From Amycolatopsis sp. DSM 110486 (GTDB taxonomy: Bacteria > Actinomycetota > Actinomycetes > Mycobacteriales > Pseudonocardiaceae), in NCBI RefSeq assembly GCF_019468465.1, contig NZ_CP080519.1:3487001-3551000 (forward strand): a stretch of 64,000 bases of DNA, in the 5' to 3' direction. Positions within the stretch are counted from its first letter, which is position 1. Every line of letters begins with the position of its first letter. Under the pieces are notes generated by a model. The model was not told the origin of the DNA. It made no database searches and saw nothing but the letters and a program-made list of their open reading frames with translations. Shown in pieces: positions 26,061 through 36,702 of this stretch. The position numbers were made by a program, and so were the translations under genes.

Positions 26061-26960
26061 TCACACCGGTACTTTCGAGTTCGAACCGATCTCGGCCGCC
26101 GCCTCGGTGGTCCCGCAGCCGTCTGGCACCTCGAGGTCGTACAGGCGAGCCGCGTTGAGGCCGAGGATCTTCTTCTTCACGTCCGTGGTGAGCTCGCCGT
26201 ACTCGTCCTGGAAGTCCTCCGGCATCTCGAAGTCCACAAAGGACTCGATTAGCCACTTCGGGTGCTGGAGCCCGTAGTCGCTGGCGAACGTGATCCGGTT
26301 CTCGTCCATCCAATAGAGCAGCTCGCCGATGATCTCGGCGAACTGGCGCGGCCGGGTGAGGATGGCGGGCAACGCGAGCGCGAGGCCGGCATACACGTTC
26401 GGCTCCTGCGTGGCGATCCAGCAGAAGTCCTGCAGCCGCGCCAAGCCCACGTGCTCGACGATGAAGCGCAGGTCCGGGAACGCCGCGGCGACCTCGTCGA
26501 GGCCGGCGGCGTCGAAGGCCGCGGACGCGTCGGAGCCGCCCGTGCCATCCGAGCCGTCGCGGTCGAGCGGGCGGATCGAGGGGGCGGCGTGGAGGTGGAT
26601 GTTGCGGATGCTGAGCTCCTGGCACTTCTCCAGGAAGCGGTAGGAGCACGGGTCCGACAGCTGCCGGCCCGCCTGTTCGGTGGTAACGAGCTTGACGCCC
26701 TTGAGGTTCCCGGCGACCGGCTCGAGGCCGGCGACGGTGAACCGGCCGGGGTACCGCTCGGTGAACGCGCTCCCGGGTGCCGCGCCGTCGGGGTCGGCGG
26801 TGGCGGCGGGCTGGAAGATCGCGTGGTCCACGTACCCGGTTTCGAACAGGTCGTGGACGATCGTTTCCTCGCTCTGGTGGCGAAACCCGACTTCCGTCGG
26901 CTTCCAGAAGTGCACGTGACCGTCGACGATGAAGTAGCGCTCGCCGTCCTTTTCGTACAT
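26061..26960 (-). CDS. Amidohydrolase family (amidohydrolase_2) protein
   Basis: The 299-residue protein has the TIM-barrel metal motifs of the decarboxylase/hydrolase branch: VDGHVHFW (HxH) at about 12-18, IHLHAAPS near 130, FIVEHVGLARLQDFCWIATQEPNVY with the His ligand, and ITFASDYGLQHPKW with the conserved Asp. This branch cleaves C-C or C-N bonds of aromatic or cyclic acids. It is somewhat short, and the segment between the FQPAA and the PGRFTVAG blocks is compressed. An IclR gene follows, suggesting a catabolic role for a carboxylic acid, which is inferred. Confidence 0.87.
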   Translation of the reverse strand: MYEKDGERYFIVDGHVHFWKPTEVGFRHQSEETIVHDLFETGYVDHAIFQPAATADPDGAAPGSAFTERYPGRFTVAGLEPVAGNLKGVKLVTTEQAGRQLSDPCSYRFLEKCQELSIRNIHLHAAPSIRPLDRDGSDGTGGSDASAAFDAAGLDEVAAAFPDLRFIVEHVGLARLQDFCWIATQEPNVYAGLALALPAILTRPRQFAEIIGELLYWMDENRITFASDYGLQHPKWLIESFVDFEMPEDFQDEYGELTTDVKKKILGLNAARLYDLEVPDGCGTTEAAAEIGSNSKVPV

Positions 26961-27061
26961 CGGTGCCGGCTCCCTTGCGGTACGAGGTACGTGCTGATGT
27001 GCAGCTTCCGATCGTCTTCCCCTGCGAGGGAGCGGGTCAACGGCAGTGATTCCACCTGTCG

Positions 27062-27105
27062 GAAAAACACCACAGGGCCACCGCGAGCGAACCCGCGGTG
27101 GCCCT
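27062..27105 (-). terminator. Rho-independent terminator of the PEBP gene
   Basis: A perfect 12-bp stem (27074-27085 with 27094-27105, AGGGCCACCGCG) with an 8-nt loop is followed on the minus strand by GGTGTTTTTCC. It lies 15 bp past the PEBP stop. Confidence 0.9.
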
Positions 27106-27119
27106 GCTATCGACGAAAC

Positions 27120-27659
27120 TCAGCCCTTGTTCTCGTAGACCGCCGTGATCGTGGCGCGAGCCAGGGTGTGGCCGAACAGGTTGAAGCCGAGGAACGCGGG
27201 CGTGGCGTCGCCGTCGATCTCCAGGGAGTCGACGTCGAGCGCGTGCACCACGAAGTAGTAGCGGTGCGGGCCGTGCCCGGGCGGCGGGGCGGCGCCGAGG
27301 AACTGCTTCACGCCGCCGTCACCCTTCAGAGTGACAGCGCCCTCGGGCAGGCCGGAGCCGTTCGCGTCGCCGGCGTCGGCGGCCAGCTCGGTGACCGACG
27401 CGGGGACGTTGAACACGGCCCAGTGCCAGAAGCCGCTCGCGGTCGGGGCGTCGGGGTCGTACACCGTGACCGCGAAGCTGCGCGTGCCCTCGGGGAAGCC
27501 CTCCCACGACAGCTGCGGCGACCGGTCTTCGCCACCGGCGCCGAAGATGCCGGACAGGTGCGGCGTCGTGAGCGTCTCGCCCTCGGCGATGTCTGTGCTG
27601 CGCAGCGTGAACGACGGCAAAGACGGCAGGAAATCGTAGGGATTGGGCGATTGAGGCAT
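27120..27659 (-). CDS. YbhB/YbcL-type phosphatidylethanolamine-binding protein (PEBP) family
   Basis: The 179-residue protein has the PEBP ligand-site blocks [19 protein letters not shown] and [21 protein letters not shown], and the start [15 protein letters not shown] with [26 protein letters not shown]. Bacterial YbhB-like proteins bind small anionic ligands; no reaction is established. ATG 27659 is placed correctly behind AGGAGG; a TTG directly before it is too close to the RBS. It has a strong terminator and is probably transcribed alone. Confidence 0.93.
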   Translation of the reverse strand: MPQSPNPYDFLPSLPSFTLRSTDIAEGETLTTPHLSGIFGAGGEDRSPQLSWEGFPEGTRSFAVTVYDPDAPTASGFWHWAVFNVPASVTELAADAGDANGSGLPEGAVTLKGDGGVKQFLGAAPPPGHGPHRYYFVVHALDVDSLEIDGDATPAFLGFNLFGHTLARATITAVYENKG

Positions 27660-27831
27660 CAATCCTCCTGAACGCGTTGATCTTGGAAGTCCAGTCGGAC
27701 TCCAGGCTATGACCCTGACCCGGACCCCGGCACCTCAGGGATGTTTCGGGGGGTTTACCGGATGTCGCGGCACCCGTGCCCCTCCTACCGTTTGCGGCAG
27801 ACGGATGAGCGGTACTGAGGGGACGGACACC

Positions 27832-28605
27832 ATGGCACGCCCGCTTCTGGCACTGGGTGGCGTAGTTCTGATCGGCGTGGGAGTGGCCATCGCGCTCGGC
27901 TGGGGGCTGGGCAGCACGGTGGAGCGCAGCGCGACGGTCTCGCAGCAGATCCGCGGCGTGAAGCTCGACGCGGACTCCGGCGACATCCGGATCCGCACCG
28001 GTTCCGGCCCGATCTCTGTGCACCAGAAGCTGCACTACAACTTCCGCGGCGAGCCGGGCGACGCCTTCCGGGTGGAGGGCGACCAGCTCGTGCTCGGCGA
28101 CTGCGGCCGCAACTGCACCGCCGACTTCGACGTCGTCGTGCCGGCCGGGCTGCCCGTCATGGGCAAGGCGGATTCGGGCGAGGTGGATCTCACAGGCGTC
28201 GCGAGCGTCGACGTCACCGCCGACTCCGGGAGCGCGCACGTGGCGGACGTCGCGGGGCTGGTGAACCTGCGGCTCGACAGCGGTTCGATCGACCTGCAGA
28301 ACGTCGGGCCGGTGCAGCTGCACAGCGACTCCGGCCACGTGAAGGCCGAGGGGGTGCGCGGCCCGGTCGACGTCTCCGCCGACAGCGGCAGCGTCGAGCT
28401 GGCCCTGGCCACGCCCAACGACGTGAAGGTGCACGCCGACTCCGGCAGCGTCGACGTGCGGGTGCCGGACGGGTCGTACAGGGTGATCGGGGACACCGAC
28501 AGCGGGCACCGAACCGTGCAGATCCCCACGTCGAACAGCGCCGGCCAGACGAACACGCTCGACCTCAACACCTCCAGCGGCAGCGTCACCGTCAAGGCCG
28601 CCTGA
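27832..28605 (+). CDS. DUF4097-type beta-strand repeat protein, membrane-anchored
   Basis: The 257-residue protein has an N-terminal membrane segment (LLALGGVVLIGVGVAIALGWGLG) and then about nine repeats with the core ADSGSVxV at 20-22 residue intervals (for example LDADSGDIRI, KADSGEVDL, TADSGSAHV, HADSGSVDV). These form a right-handed beta-helix-like stack of the DUF4097/DUF2807 group and would lie outside the membrane. The function is unknown. It begins a three-gene set with the 80-residue protein and the degenerate hydrolase. Confidence 0.88.
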   Translation: MARPLLALGGVVLIGVGVAIALGWGLGSTVERSATVSQQIRGVKLDADSGDIRIRTGSGPISVHQKLHYNFRGEPGDAFRVEGDQLVLGDCGRNCTADFDVVVPAGLPVMGKADSGEVDLTGVASVDVTADSGSAHVADVAGLVNLRLDSGSIDLQNVGPVQLHSDSGHVKAEGVRGPVDVSADSGSVELALATPNDVKVHADSGSVDVRVPDGSYRVIGDTDSGHRTVQIPTSNSAGQTNTLDLNTSSGSVTVKAA

Positions 28606-28626
28606 CACTTTCGGGGGAACATTCAC

Positions 28627-28869
28627 ATGCGCAAGATCGAGAACCGGGTCCTGGCGGCCGTGCTGGCCGGGGCGGTGGGGGCGTTCGTCGTGACGGCGAG
28701 CCTGGGCCTGGCGGCCAAGCCCGAGGCGACGACGCCGGTACCCACGCCCGTCGCGGTGGTCCAGGTGACGGCGCCGGCCGGTGACGTGCGGCTGGCGGAG
28801 ACGGTGATCGTGCGGGACGAGGGGTCCCACCGCGCCGCGCGGCCGGTCGTCCCGGCTCGTCCGGCATGA
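28627..28869 (+). CDS. Small membrane-anchored or secreted protein, function unknown
   Basis: The 80-residue protein has an N-terminal helix (VLAAVLAGAVGAFVVTASLGLA) and a Pro/Thr-rich tail with an isolated Val/Ala strand. It starts at ATG 28627, 21 bp after the DUF4097 stop, with GGGGGAAC before it. Its stop overlaps the hydrolase ATG by 4 bp. I recognise no family; the operon position suggests a surface role with its neighbours. Confidence 0.65.
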   Translation: MRKIENRVLAAVLAGAVGAFVVTASLGLAAKPEATTPVPTPVAVVQVTAPAGDVRLAETVIVRDEGSHRAARPVVPARPA

Positions 28870-29870
28870 AGCTGATCGCTGCCGCTGTCCTGCTCTTCCT
28901 GAGCAGATTTCCTTCCACCGCAACGGAATTCACCGCGTTGGTCGAGCACAACCGGGCCGTCGGCGAGACCTGCCTGGCGAAGACCGGGCCGTTGCTCGGA
29001 CACGTCGACACGCTCAGCGCGGCCGAAGACGTGGACGCGATCCGCGTCGCGCTGGGCGAGCAGCGGATCTCGTGGCTCGGCGTCTCCTACGGCACCGAGC
29101 TCGGGGCCGCGTACGCCGCGGCGCATCCGGACCGCGTGCGTGCGATGGTGCTGGACGGCGCGATCGACCACGGCCGGCCGCCGCGGCAGTCGATCGTGGC
29201 GGAGGCCGCGGCGACGGAGGACTCGCTGGTGCGGTTCGCGTCGTGGTGCCGCACCTCGACGGAATGCGCCCTGCACGGTCAGGACGTGCTGGCCTACTAC
29301 GACAACCTGGTCGCCCACGGCGCCTGGTCGAGCGGGCTCGGTCGCGTGGCCGACGGTGAGGAGCTGTCCTCTGGCGTCTACGGCTACCTCTACGTAAGAG
29401 ACCAGTGGCCCGAGCTCGGCCGTGCGCTGGCCGCCGCGAGCGCGGACGCCGCCCAGCTGACCTCGGCCGCGCAGTTCTTCTCGCCGAGCTACGGCATGTA
29501 CCGCGCCATCGGCTGCCAGGACTTCCCGTCGCTGTTCACCGGCATCGCGGACCTTCGCGCGACCGCCGCCGTGGTCAAGACGGTCGCCCCGCACAGCTGG
29601 CGCTACTCGGGGTGGTGGAACTTCGCGAGCGGGTGCGCGGGCTGGCCGCTGCCGGCGAGGAACCCGCCGCACCCCGATCGGGTGCACGGCACTCCGCCGA
29701 TCCTCGTCGTCGGCGGCGCCCACGACCCGGCGACGCCGCTGGCGTGGGCCAGGGGGCTCGCGGCGGACGTCGACGGCTCCGGCCTGCTGAACTCCGCGTG
29801 CGCGCGAGCGGCGGAGACGAAGTACCTGGTGAGCGGCCTCACACCCCCTCTCGGCACGATCTGCCGGTGA
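28866..29870 (+). CDS. Degenerate alpha/beta hydrolase (tripeptidyl aminopeptidase-like, S33) lacking key segments
   Basis: The 334-residue protein matches the later two thirds of secreted actinomycete TAP-like hydrolases: TALVEHNRAVGETCLAKTGPLLGHVDTLSAAEDVDAIR, the nucleophile elbow GVSYG (Ser74), GGAHDPATP (Asp287) and the end LVSGLTPPLGT.C. Two parts are missing. The signal peptide (1-20) runs straight into TEFTALVEH, so the usual N-terminal beta strands with the GGPG oxyanion loop and the DPRG region are gone. Near the end GSGLLNSAC replaces the family's longer stretch with the catalytic GH(G/T) His. It is therefore probably inactive as a peptidase or has a new role. The frame is intact and translationally coupled to the previous gene. 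Confidence 0.78.
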   Translation: MKLIAAAVLLFLSRFPSTATEFTALVEHNRAVGETCLAKTGPLLGHVDTLSAAEDVDAIRVALGEQRISWLGVSYGTELGAAYAAAHPDRVRAMVLDGAIDHGRPPRQSIVAEAAATEDSLVRFASWCRTSTECALHGQDVLAYYDNLVAHGAWSSGLGRVADGEELSSGVYGYLYVRDQWPELGRALAAASADAAQLTSAAQFFSPSYGMYRAIGCQDFPSLFTGIADLRATAAVVKTVAPHSWRYSGWWNFASGCAGWPLPARNPPHPDRVHGTPPILVVGGAHDPATPLAWARGLAADVDGSGLLNSACARAAETKYLVSGLTPPLGTICR

Positions 29871-29915
29871 GCCCGGGAACAAGAGCCACTACCCCTTCGT
29901 TAGCCTGATACGAAG

Positions 29916-29936
29916 GTTGAGTGCAGCTGACTCAAG
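29916..29936 (+). promoter_or_regulatory. HAIR operator for HspR before dnaK
   Basis: GTTGAGT-N7-ACTCAAG (29916-29936) fits the HAIR consensus CTTGAGT-N7-ACTCAAG with one mismatch. It lies 120 bp before dnaK. A 7-bp inverted repeat CCTTCGT/ACGAAGG (29894-29900, 29910-29916) abuts it. HspR, encoded at the end of the operon, should bind here with DnaK as co-repressor, as known in Streptomyces. Confidence 0.9.
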
Positions 29937-30055
29937 TCTGGCTTGACGAAGCTCACGAAGGACCGATAGAACTTGCCAGGGGTCCGCTCAAGGCGGACCC
30001 GAAACGTGCAGGTCACGAACATAGCAGCAGAGCTGCCAACACAGGAGGAAGCACC

Positions 30056-31914
<1,859 letters not shown>

Positions 31915-31918
<4 letters not shown>

Positions 31919-32610
31919 CCCCACGACACTCCGAAGCCGAGGGCCGGGGCCCCGAGGAACCGGTGGTCGTGCGTGACCGGCGGCGGGTCGACCCGCAGAC
32001 CGGTGAGGTTCGTCCTCCTGCCCCGGAAGAAGTTCAGGTCGACGAGGCGCCCGCGCACCACGCGGGCCCCTCGCTCGGCGACTCGGTGGACGACGCGGTC
32101 ACGATCGCGTCCGACGTCGAGAAGCAGCTGGCCGAGCGCACGGCCGACCTGCAGCGCCTGCAGGCGGAGTACGCCAACTACCGCAAGCGCGTGGACCGCG
32201 ACCGCGAGGCCGTGGTGCTGGGCGCCAAGGCCTCGGTGGTCGGCGAGCTGCTCCCGCTGCTCGACGACCTCGAGCGGGCGGAGCAGCACGGTGACCTCAC
32301 CGGTGCGTTCAAGGCGGTCGGCGACAAGCTGGTGAGCGGCTTGCAGCGCGCCGGTCTCGAGTCGTTCGGCTCGGAGGGCGAGCCCTTCGACCCGAGCGTG
32401 CACGAGGCCGTGCAGCACAACACCTCGCCGGACGTGGCTGGTCCGACGGTCACCGTGGTCATGCGCCGCGGTTACCGCTTCGGCGACCGGGTCCTGCGGG
32501 CGGCGCTGGTCGGGGTCACCGACCACGAGCCGGCCGCGGCACCGGTCGACCCGCCCGTCGGCGGCGAGCTGCCGCTGGACGGGTCGATCGATGAGCCGAA
32601 CCAGCAGTAA
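31915..32610 (+). CDS. grpE: Nucleotide exchange factor GrpE
   Basis: The 231-residue protein has a disordered acidic N-terminus, a coiled-coil (about 65-105: [24 protein letters not shown]), and the beta domain [12 protein letters not shown]...[21 protein letters not shown]. It removes ADP from DnaK. GTG 31915 overlaps the dnaK stop (GTGA). The C-terminal tail after 200 is Pro/Asp-rich, as in relatives. Confidence 0.97.
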
Positions 32611-32643
32611 CAACCGTTTCGTAGCGAAAGGAGGAGGCACCCG

Positions 32644-33819
32644 ATGAGTGCTCGGGAGTGGATGGGCAAGGACTTCTACAAAGAGCTGGGTGTCTCCTCC
32701 GACGCCACTGCGGACGAGATCAAGAAGGCGTATCGCAAGCTGGCCAAGGAGAATCACCCGGACGCCAACGCGGGCAACACCACGGCCGAGAACAAGTTCA
32801 AGGCCGTGTCCGAGGCGTACGGCGTGCTGTCCGACGCGGCCAAGCGCAAGGAGTACGACGAGGCCCAGCGCCTCTTCGGCTCCGGTGGTTTCGGCGGGTT
32901 CCCGGGCGGCGCCGGCGGTACGGGCGGCTTCGACATGGGCGACATCTTCGGCCAGGCCGGCGCTGCCCAGCAGGGCGGTTTCGGCGGGCTCGGCGACATC
33001 CTGGGCGGCATCTTCGGCCGTCAGGGCCGGGCCGGCGGGGCCGCGTCGGCCAACCGGCCGCAGCGCGGCGCCGACGTCGAGACCGACGTGCGGATCGACT
33101 TCACCGAGGCGGTCAAGGGCGCGACCCTGCCGCTGCGGCTGTCGAGCCCCGCGACGTGCTCGACGTGTGGCGGCAACGGCGCGAAGCCGGGCACCTCGCC
33201 GCGCCAGTGCCCGACGTGTGGCGGTTCGGGTCTCGTCAGCCGCAGCCAGGGTGCGTTCGCGTTCTCCGAGCCGTGCCGCGATTGCCGCGGCCGCGGCCAG
33301 ATCATCGACGACCCGTGCCCGGAGTGCGGCGGCGAGGGCATCAGCACCCGCACCCGCACGCTGACCGTGCGCATCCCGCCGGGCGTCGACGACGACCAGC
33401 GGATCCGGTTGGCGAGCCAGGGCGAGCCCGGCCGTGGTGGCGCGCAGGCCGGTGACCTGTACGTGCGCGTGCACGTGGCACCGCACAGGCTGTTCGGGCG
33501 CAAGGACCTCGACCTGACCCTGACCGTGCCGGTCGACTTCACCGAGCTCGCGCTGGGCACCACGATCACGGTGCCGACGCTCGAGGGCAAGGTGTCACTG
33601 AAGGTGCCCGCGGGTACCGCGAGTGGCCGAGTGTTGCGCGTACGCGGAAAGGGCATTCAGAAGCGGGACGGTTCGCAGGGTGATCTGCTCGTGACCCTGC
33701 AGGCGTCGGTCCCCGCCAAACTGGACGACAAGGCGCGCGAGGCCCTCGAGGCCTACGCGGAGGCGATGAAGGGCCACGACCCGCGGCCTGAGGTGACCGA
33801 GATGCTCGAAGGCAGGTGA
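32644..33819 (+). CDS. dnaJ: Chaperone DnaJ (type I, zinc-finger)
   Basis: The 391-residue protein has a J domain with KENHPDAN (HPD at 38-40), a Gly/Phe-rich segment (about 75-135), four CxxCxGxG zinc-binding repeats near 172-240 (CSTCGGNG, CPTCGGSG, CRDCRGRG, CPECGGEG) and the C-terminal substrate domain. It delivers substrates to DnaK and stimulates its ATPase. ATG 32644 follows AAAGGAGGAGG. Its stop overlaps the upstream alternative hspR start by 4 bp. Confidence 0.98.
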   Translation: MSAREWMGKDFYKELGVSSDATADEIKKAYRKLAKENHPDANAGNTTAENKFKAVSEAYGVLSDAAKRKEYDEAQRLFGSGGFGGFPGGAGGTGGFDMGDIFGQAGAAQQGGFGGLGDILGGIFGRQGRAGGAASANRPQRGADVETDVRIDFTEAVKGATLPLRLSSPATCSTCGGNGAKPGTSPRQCPTCGGSGLVSRSQGAFAFSEPCRDCRGRGQIIDDPCPECGGEGISTRTRTLTVRIPPGVDDDQRIRLASQGEPGRGGAQAGDLYVRVHVAPHRLFGRKDLDLTLTVPVDFTELALGTTITVPTLEGKVSLKVPAGTASGRVLRVRGKGIQKRDGSQGDLLVTLQASVPAKLDDKAREALEAYAEAMKGHDPRPEVTEMLEGR

Positions 33820-33824
33820 GGGTG

Positions 33825-34259
33825 ATGTTCGGCGGAATCCCGGGACTCCCGCACGGCGCGGACGAGGACACCCCCGTGTTCGTGATCTCCGTGGCAGCCC
33901 AGCTCTCGGGCCTCCACGCGCAAACCCTGCGCTCCTACGACCGCCAGGGCCTGGTCTCCCCGGGCCGCACCTCCGGCGGCGGCCGGCGCTACTCCATGCG
34001 CGACATCGCCCTGCTGCGCGAGGTCCAGCGCCTCTCGCAGGAGGACGGGGTCAACCTGGCGGGCGTCAAGCGGATCATCGAGCTGGAAAACCAGGTCGAC
34101 GCCCTGCGGGCACGGGTGCACGAGCTCACCGAGGAGCTGGCGTCCGCGTACGCCGCCGCCGAACAAGCCGCCGCCGCGGTGCACGCTTCGTACCGGAAGG
34201 ACCTGGTGCCGATGCGGCAGCAGACGTCTTTGGTGGTGTGGAAGCCGAAGCGCCGCTGA
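33825..34259 (+). CDS. hspR: HspR, MerR-family heat-shock repressor
   Basis: The 144-residue protein has the MerR-type winged helix at about 18-75 (VFVISVAAQLSGLHAQTLRSYDRQGLVSPGRTSGGGRRYS) and a helical coiled-coil C-terminus. It binds HAIR inverted repeats, and copies are visible before dnaK and before clpB in this window. ATG 33825 has AGGTGAGGG just upstream; GTG 33816, which overlaps the dnaJ stop, would add three residues. It is last in the operon, as in Streptomyces and Mycobacterium. Confidence 0.96.
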   Translation: MFGGIPGLPHGADEDTPVFVISVAAQLSGLHAQTLRSYDRQGLVSPGRTSGGGRRYSMRDIALLREVQRLSQEDGVNLAGVKRIIELENQVDALRARVHELTEELASAYAAAEQAAAAVHASYRKDLVPMRQQTSLVVWKPKRR

Positions 34260-34269
34260 GGTTTTTGGG

Positions 34270-34308
34270 ACAGCCCCTTCGTCACCGGGTCGGTGGTGGA
34301 GGGGCTGT
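34270..34308 (+). terminator. Terminator of the dnaK operon
   Basis: ACAGCCCCT (34270-34278) pairs with AGGGGCTGT (34300-34308) across a 21-nt loop and is followed by TTCGCGTTCT. It lies 10 bp after the hspR stop. Confidence 0.68.
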
Positions 34309-34328
34309 TTCGCGTTCTGGCTCGGGTG

Positions 34329-34540
34329 GCCTTTCGTGCGGGTCGCCTTTCGTGCGGGTGGCCGCGGTGGGAGCAGTCCTCTCGTTCCGGTCCGCGGCTG
34401 GTCCCTTCGCACGCCGTCTGCGGCGCGAGCGGTCCCCTCGCCACGGGGTCCGGACGCGAGTGGACCGGTGGCGCTCGTCAAACGTGCGCGACTGGTCCGT
34501 TCGCACCGAATGCGCGGGCGCGAGGGGACCTTTTGTGCAG
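34329..34540 (+). repeat. Degenerate 31-bp tandem repeat array behind hspR
   Basis: Two 17-bp copies of GCCTTTCGTGCGGGT stand at 34329-34362. They are followed by five or six units with the core GCGAGYGGWCC.YTCGC whose GGWCC starts lie at 34400, 34431, 34462, 34494 and 34526, intervals of 31-32 bp. In most units GCGA pairs with TCGC or TYGT around the loop. The same family fills 45126-45693. No gene is supported in 34260-34558. Confidence 0.75.
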
Positions 34541-34558
34541 CAACGAAACCAGGCGGCG

Positions 34559-35266
34559 TCAGGCGTCCGAAGGCGGCTTCAGGTACTCCCCGAAGAACGT
34601 CATCACGCGCTGCCAAGCGTCGCGGTCCGAGGGTTCGTGGTACCCGAACCCCACCACCTTCGCGAAGGCCGCCACGGGCGCCGGGCCCATCTTGTTCGCG
34701 AAGCTGTGCCCCGCGTCGGGGTATTCCTTCACGTCGTGCGGCACGTTGCGTTCCGTCAGGGCCGTGGAGAGCTTCGCGGCGGCACCACGCAGCGAGGGGT
34801 CTCGGCGGCCGAAGCTCGCCACCACCGGGCAAGCATCGTCCAAAACGGACAAATCCTTCGGCAGCTGGCCGTAGTACGGCGCCGAAACGTCGAACGACCG
34901 CGAAGCCGCCACCAGCGCGAAGCCGCCGCCCAGGCAATAGCCGGCGATGCCGACCTTTCCGGAGCAGTCCTCCCGCGAAGACACCAGCACGCGCGCTGCC
35001 TCGATGTCGTCGAAGGCGCGGCCGTTACGCGCGAACATGTCCTTGAAGACCTGCCGCACGCAGCGGAACATGCCGCCGCGCGAATACAGGTTCGGACTGA
35101 GCGCCAGGTACCCCGCCGCGGCGAAGCGGTCGGTGATGTTGCGCGCGTCCTTGGTCAGGCCGATGGCGTCGTGGATGATCACGACGGCCGGGAAGGGGCC
35201 GGGGCCGGCCGGCGTTGCCAGGTAGCCGTCGATGTCGCCGGCCGGGGTGGGGATCGTGATCTCCAT
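34559..35266 (-). CDS. Dienelactone hydrolase family protein
   Basis: The 235-residue protein has the DLH fold: VVIIHDAIGLTKDARNITDRFAAAGYLAL, the Cys nucleophile motif GYCLGGG near 120, an acid SFGRRDPSL and the catalytic His in DAGHSFAN. Related enzymes open lactones in aromatic catabolism, but many are general esterases. ATG 35266 gives a normal start; ATG 35278 (TAATG overlap with the flavohemoglobin stop) would add four residues and couple the genes. It is the last gene of the set reading leftward from the flavohemoglobin-like genes. Confidence 0.9.
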   Translation of the reverse strand: MEITIPTPAGDIDGYLATPAGPGPFPAVVIIHDAIGLTKDARNITDRFAAAGYLALSPNLYSRGGMFRCVRQVFKDMFARNGRAFDDIEAARVLVSSREDCSGKVGIAGYCLGGGFALVAASRSFDVSAPYYGQLPKDLSVLDDACPVVASFGRRDPSLRGAAAKLSTALTERNVPHDVKEYPDAGHSFANKMGPAPVAAFAKVVGFGYHEPSDRDAWQRVMTFFGEYLKPPSDA

Positions 35267-35277
35267 GGACCAGCACA

Positions 35278-36450
35278 TTAGTCCAAAGTGAACGGGTCAT
35301 ACCGGATTCGCTCGAGGTCCACTCCTGCGGCCAGCAGTTTCGCGATCGTGCCGCGGATCATGTCCGGCGAGCCCGCCACCAGCACCTCGCGGTCCTTCCA
35401 GGCGCCACGCTGCGTCACCGCCGTGGCCAGCGTTCCTCGGTCGCCGCCGGGGACGGCGCCCTGTTCGGTGACGGGGGTGACGGTGAGCCACGGCGACGTG
35501 ACGGCCAGGCGGCGCAGCTCGTCGAGCGCGTACAGCTCACCCGGCTTGCGGCCGCCGAAGAACAGGTGGACGGGCGGGTTGCGCTTCCAGCGGGACAAGT
35601 CGTCGAGGATCGCCATCAGCGGCGCGACGCCGGTGCCGCCCGCGATCATCAGCAGCGGCCGCTGTTCGGCGGTCGGCACGACGGACAGCGCACCCAGCGA
35701 AGGTCCCAACCGCCAGACGTCGCCGGCGTGCGTGTGGTTCACGATCGCCCGCGAGACCCACCCGCCGGCGACCGCGCGCACGTGGAAGGTGAGCAGGCCG
35801 TCGTCGCGCGGCGCCGTCGCCATGGACAGGTACCGCCACAGCCGCGGCCGCTGCGGCACCTCGACGCTCACGTAGCCGCCGGAGCGATACGGCAGCAGCT
35901 GCTCCGTACGCACCCGCACCAGGGCGACGTCAGCCGAGAGTTTCCGGTGCTCCAGCACCGTTCCGCTCCACGACGCGGGCCCCGTCTCCTGCGCCGCGGC
36001 TTTGCGCATCGTCTCGGAGATCAACTGGTACGCCGACGTCCACGCCGTTTCCACCTCGGGCGTCCACGATTTGCCGAGAAATCGTTTCATCGCGCTGATC
36101 AACGCGGTTCCGACGGCGTCGTAGTGACGCGTCACCACGTCGAACTTCCGGTGGTCGCGGCCCAGTTGACCGAGGAACGTGGTGAGTTCGTCAGGTCTGT
36201 CCACCATCTGCACCACGTACACGAGCGCCCGCAACAATCTGCTCCGCTGTGTGGTCATCGTCACCGGGAACAGATCACGGGCATCCGGTGCGATCACGAA
36301 CAGCGCCCCGTAGAAGTACTGCGCCAGCTCCTCGGCTTTCGGCTCCACCAGTGCGAAACTCTCGCGGATCACCCGCGCCGTCTCGGAACCGGGCAGCGGT
36401 CTGCGCACCGCGGCGCGAGCAAGGTCGATCTTCACGGATTCAGCACTCAT
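35278..36450 (-). CDS. Flavohemoglobin-like globin/FAD/NAD reductase (copy 1)
   Basis: The 390-residue protein has an N-terminal globin domain (to about 150) with proximal His100 in RDHRKFDV and a B10-type Tyr in QYFYGALF. A FAD domain follows (RLWRYLSMA, PRDDGLLTFHVRAV.GGWVSRAI) and then an NAD domain with IAGGTGVAPLM and the final RYDPFTLD. The family takes part in NO detoxification or redox sensing. The FAD-site motif is RYLS, not the classic RxYS, in both copies. ATG 36450 is the start; upstream in-frame sequence is basic and rejected. A paralogue lies just upstream. Confidence 0.9.
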   Translation of the reverse strand: MSAESVKIDLARAAVRRPLPGSETARVIRESFALVEPKAEELAQYFYGALFVIAPDARDLFPVTMTTQRSRLLRALVYVVQMVDRPDELTTFLGQLGRDHRKFDVVTRHYDAVGTALISAMKRFLGKSWTPEVETAWTSAYQLISETMRKAAAQETGPASWSGTVLEHRKLSADVALVRVRTEQLLPYRSGGYVSVEVPQRPRLWRYLSMATAPRDDGLLTFHVRAVAGGWVSRAIVNHTHAGDVWRLGPSLGALSVVPTAEQRPLLMIAGGTGVAPLMAILDDLSRWKRNPPVHLFFGGRKPGELYALDELRRLAVTSPWLTVTPVTEQGAVPGGDRGTLATAVTQRGAWKDREVLVAGSPDMIRGTIAKLLAAGVDLERIRYDPFTLD

Positions 36451-36702
36451 CGGGAACGGTTTTCTCCAGTCATGCCAAGCAGTTTCAGTCTTCACGCGGC
36501 TTTGCGTACGCGTGCCGCCCCCGAGGAATCCCGACTGTAGGCGCCACTGGAGAAAAACGGGTGTAGTTAACGCCGTTCCCGCTCGAACGGAGCAATTATC
36601 GACACTGCTGGTAAACCCTGTCTGGCGCTCTGTGAAAATGATCTTCCGCGGTTTCCCTTGGCAGAGAACGCTTTTCGTGGGCCGATAGCCGCCCACCGCG
36701 GA

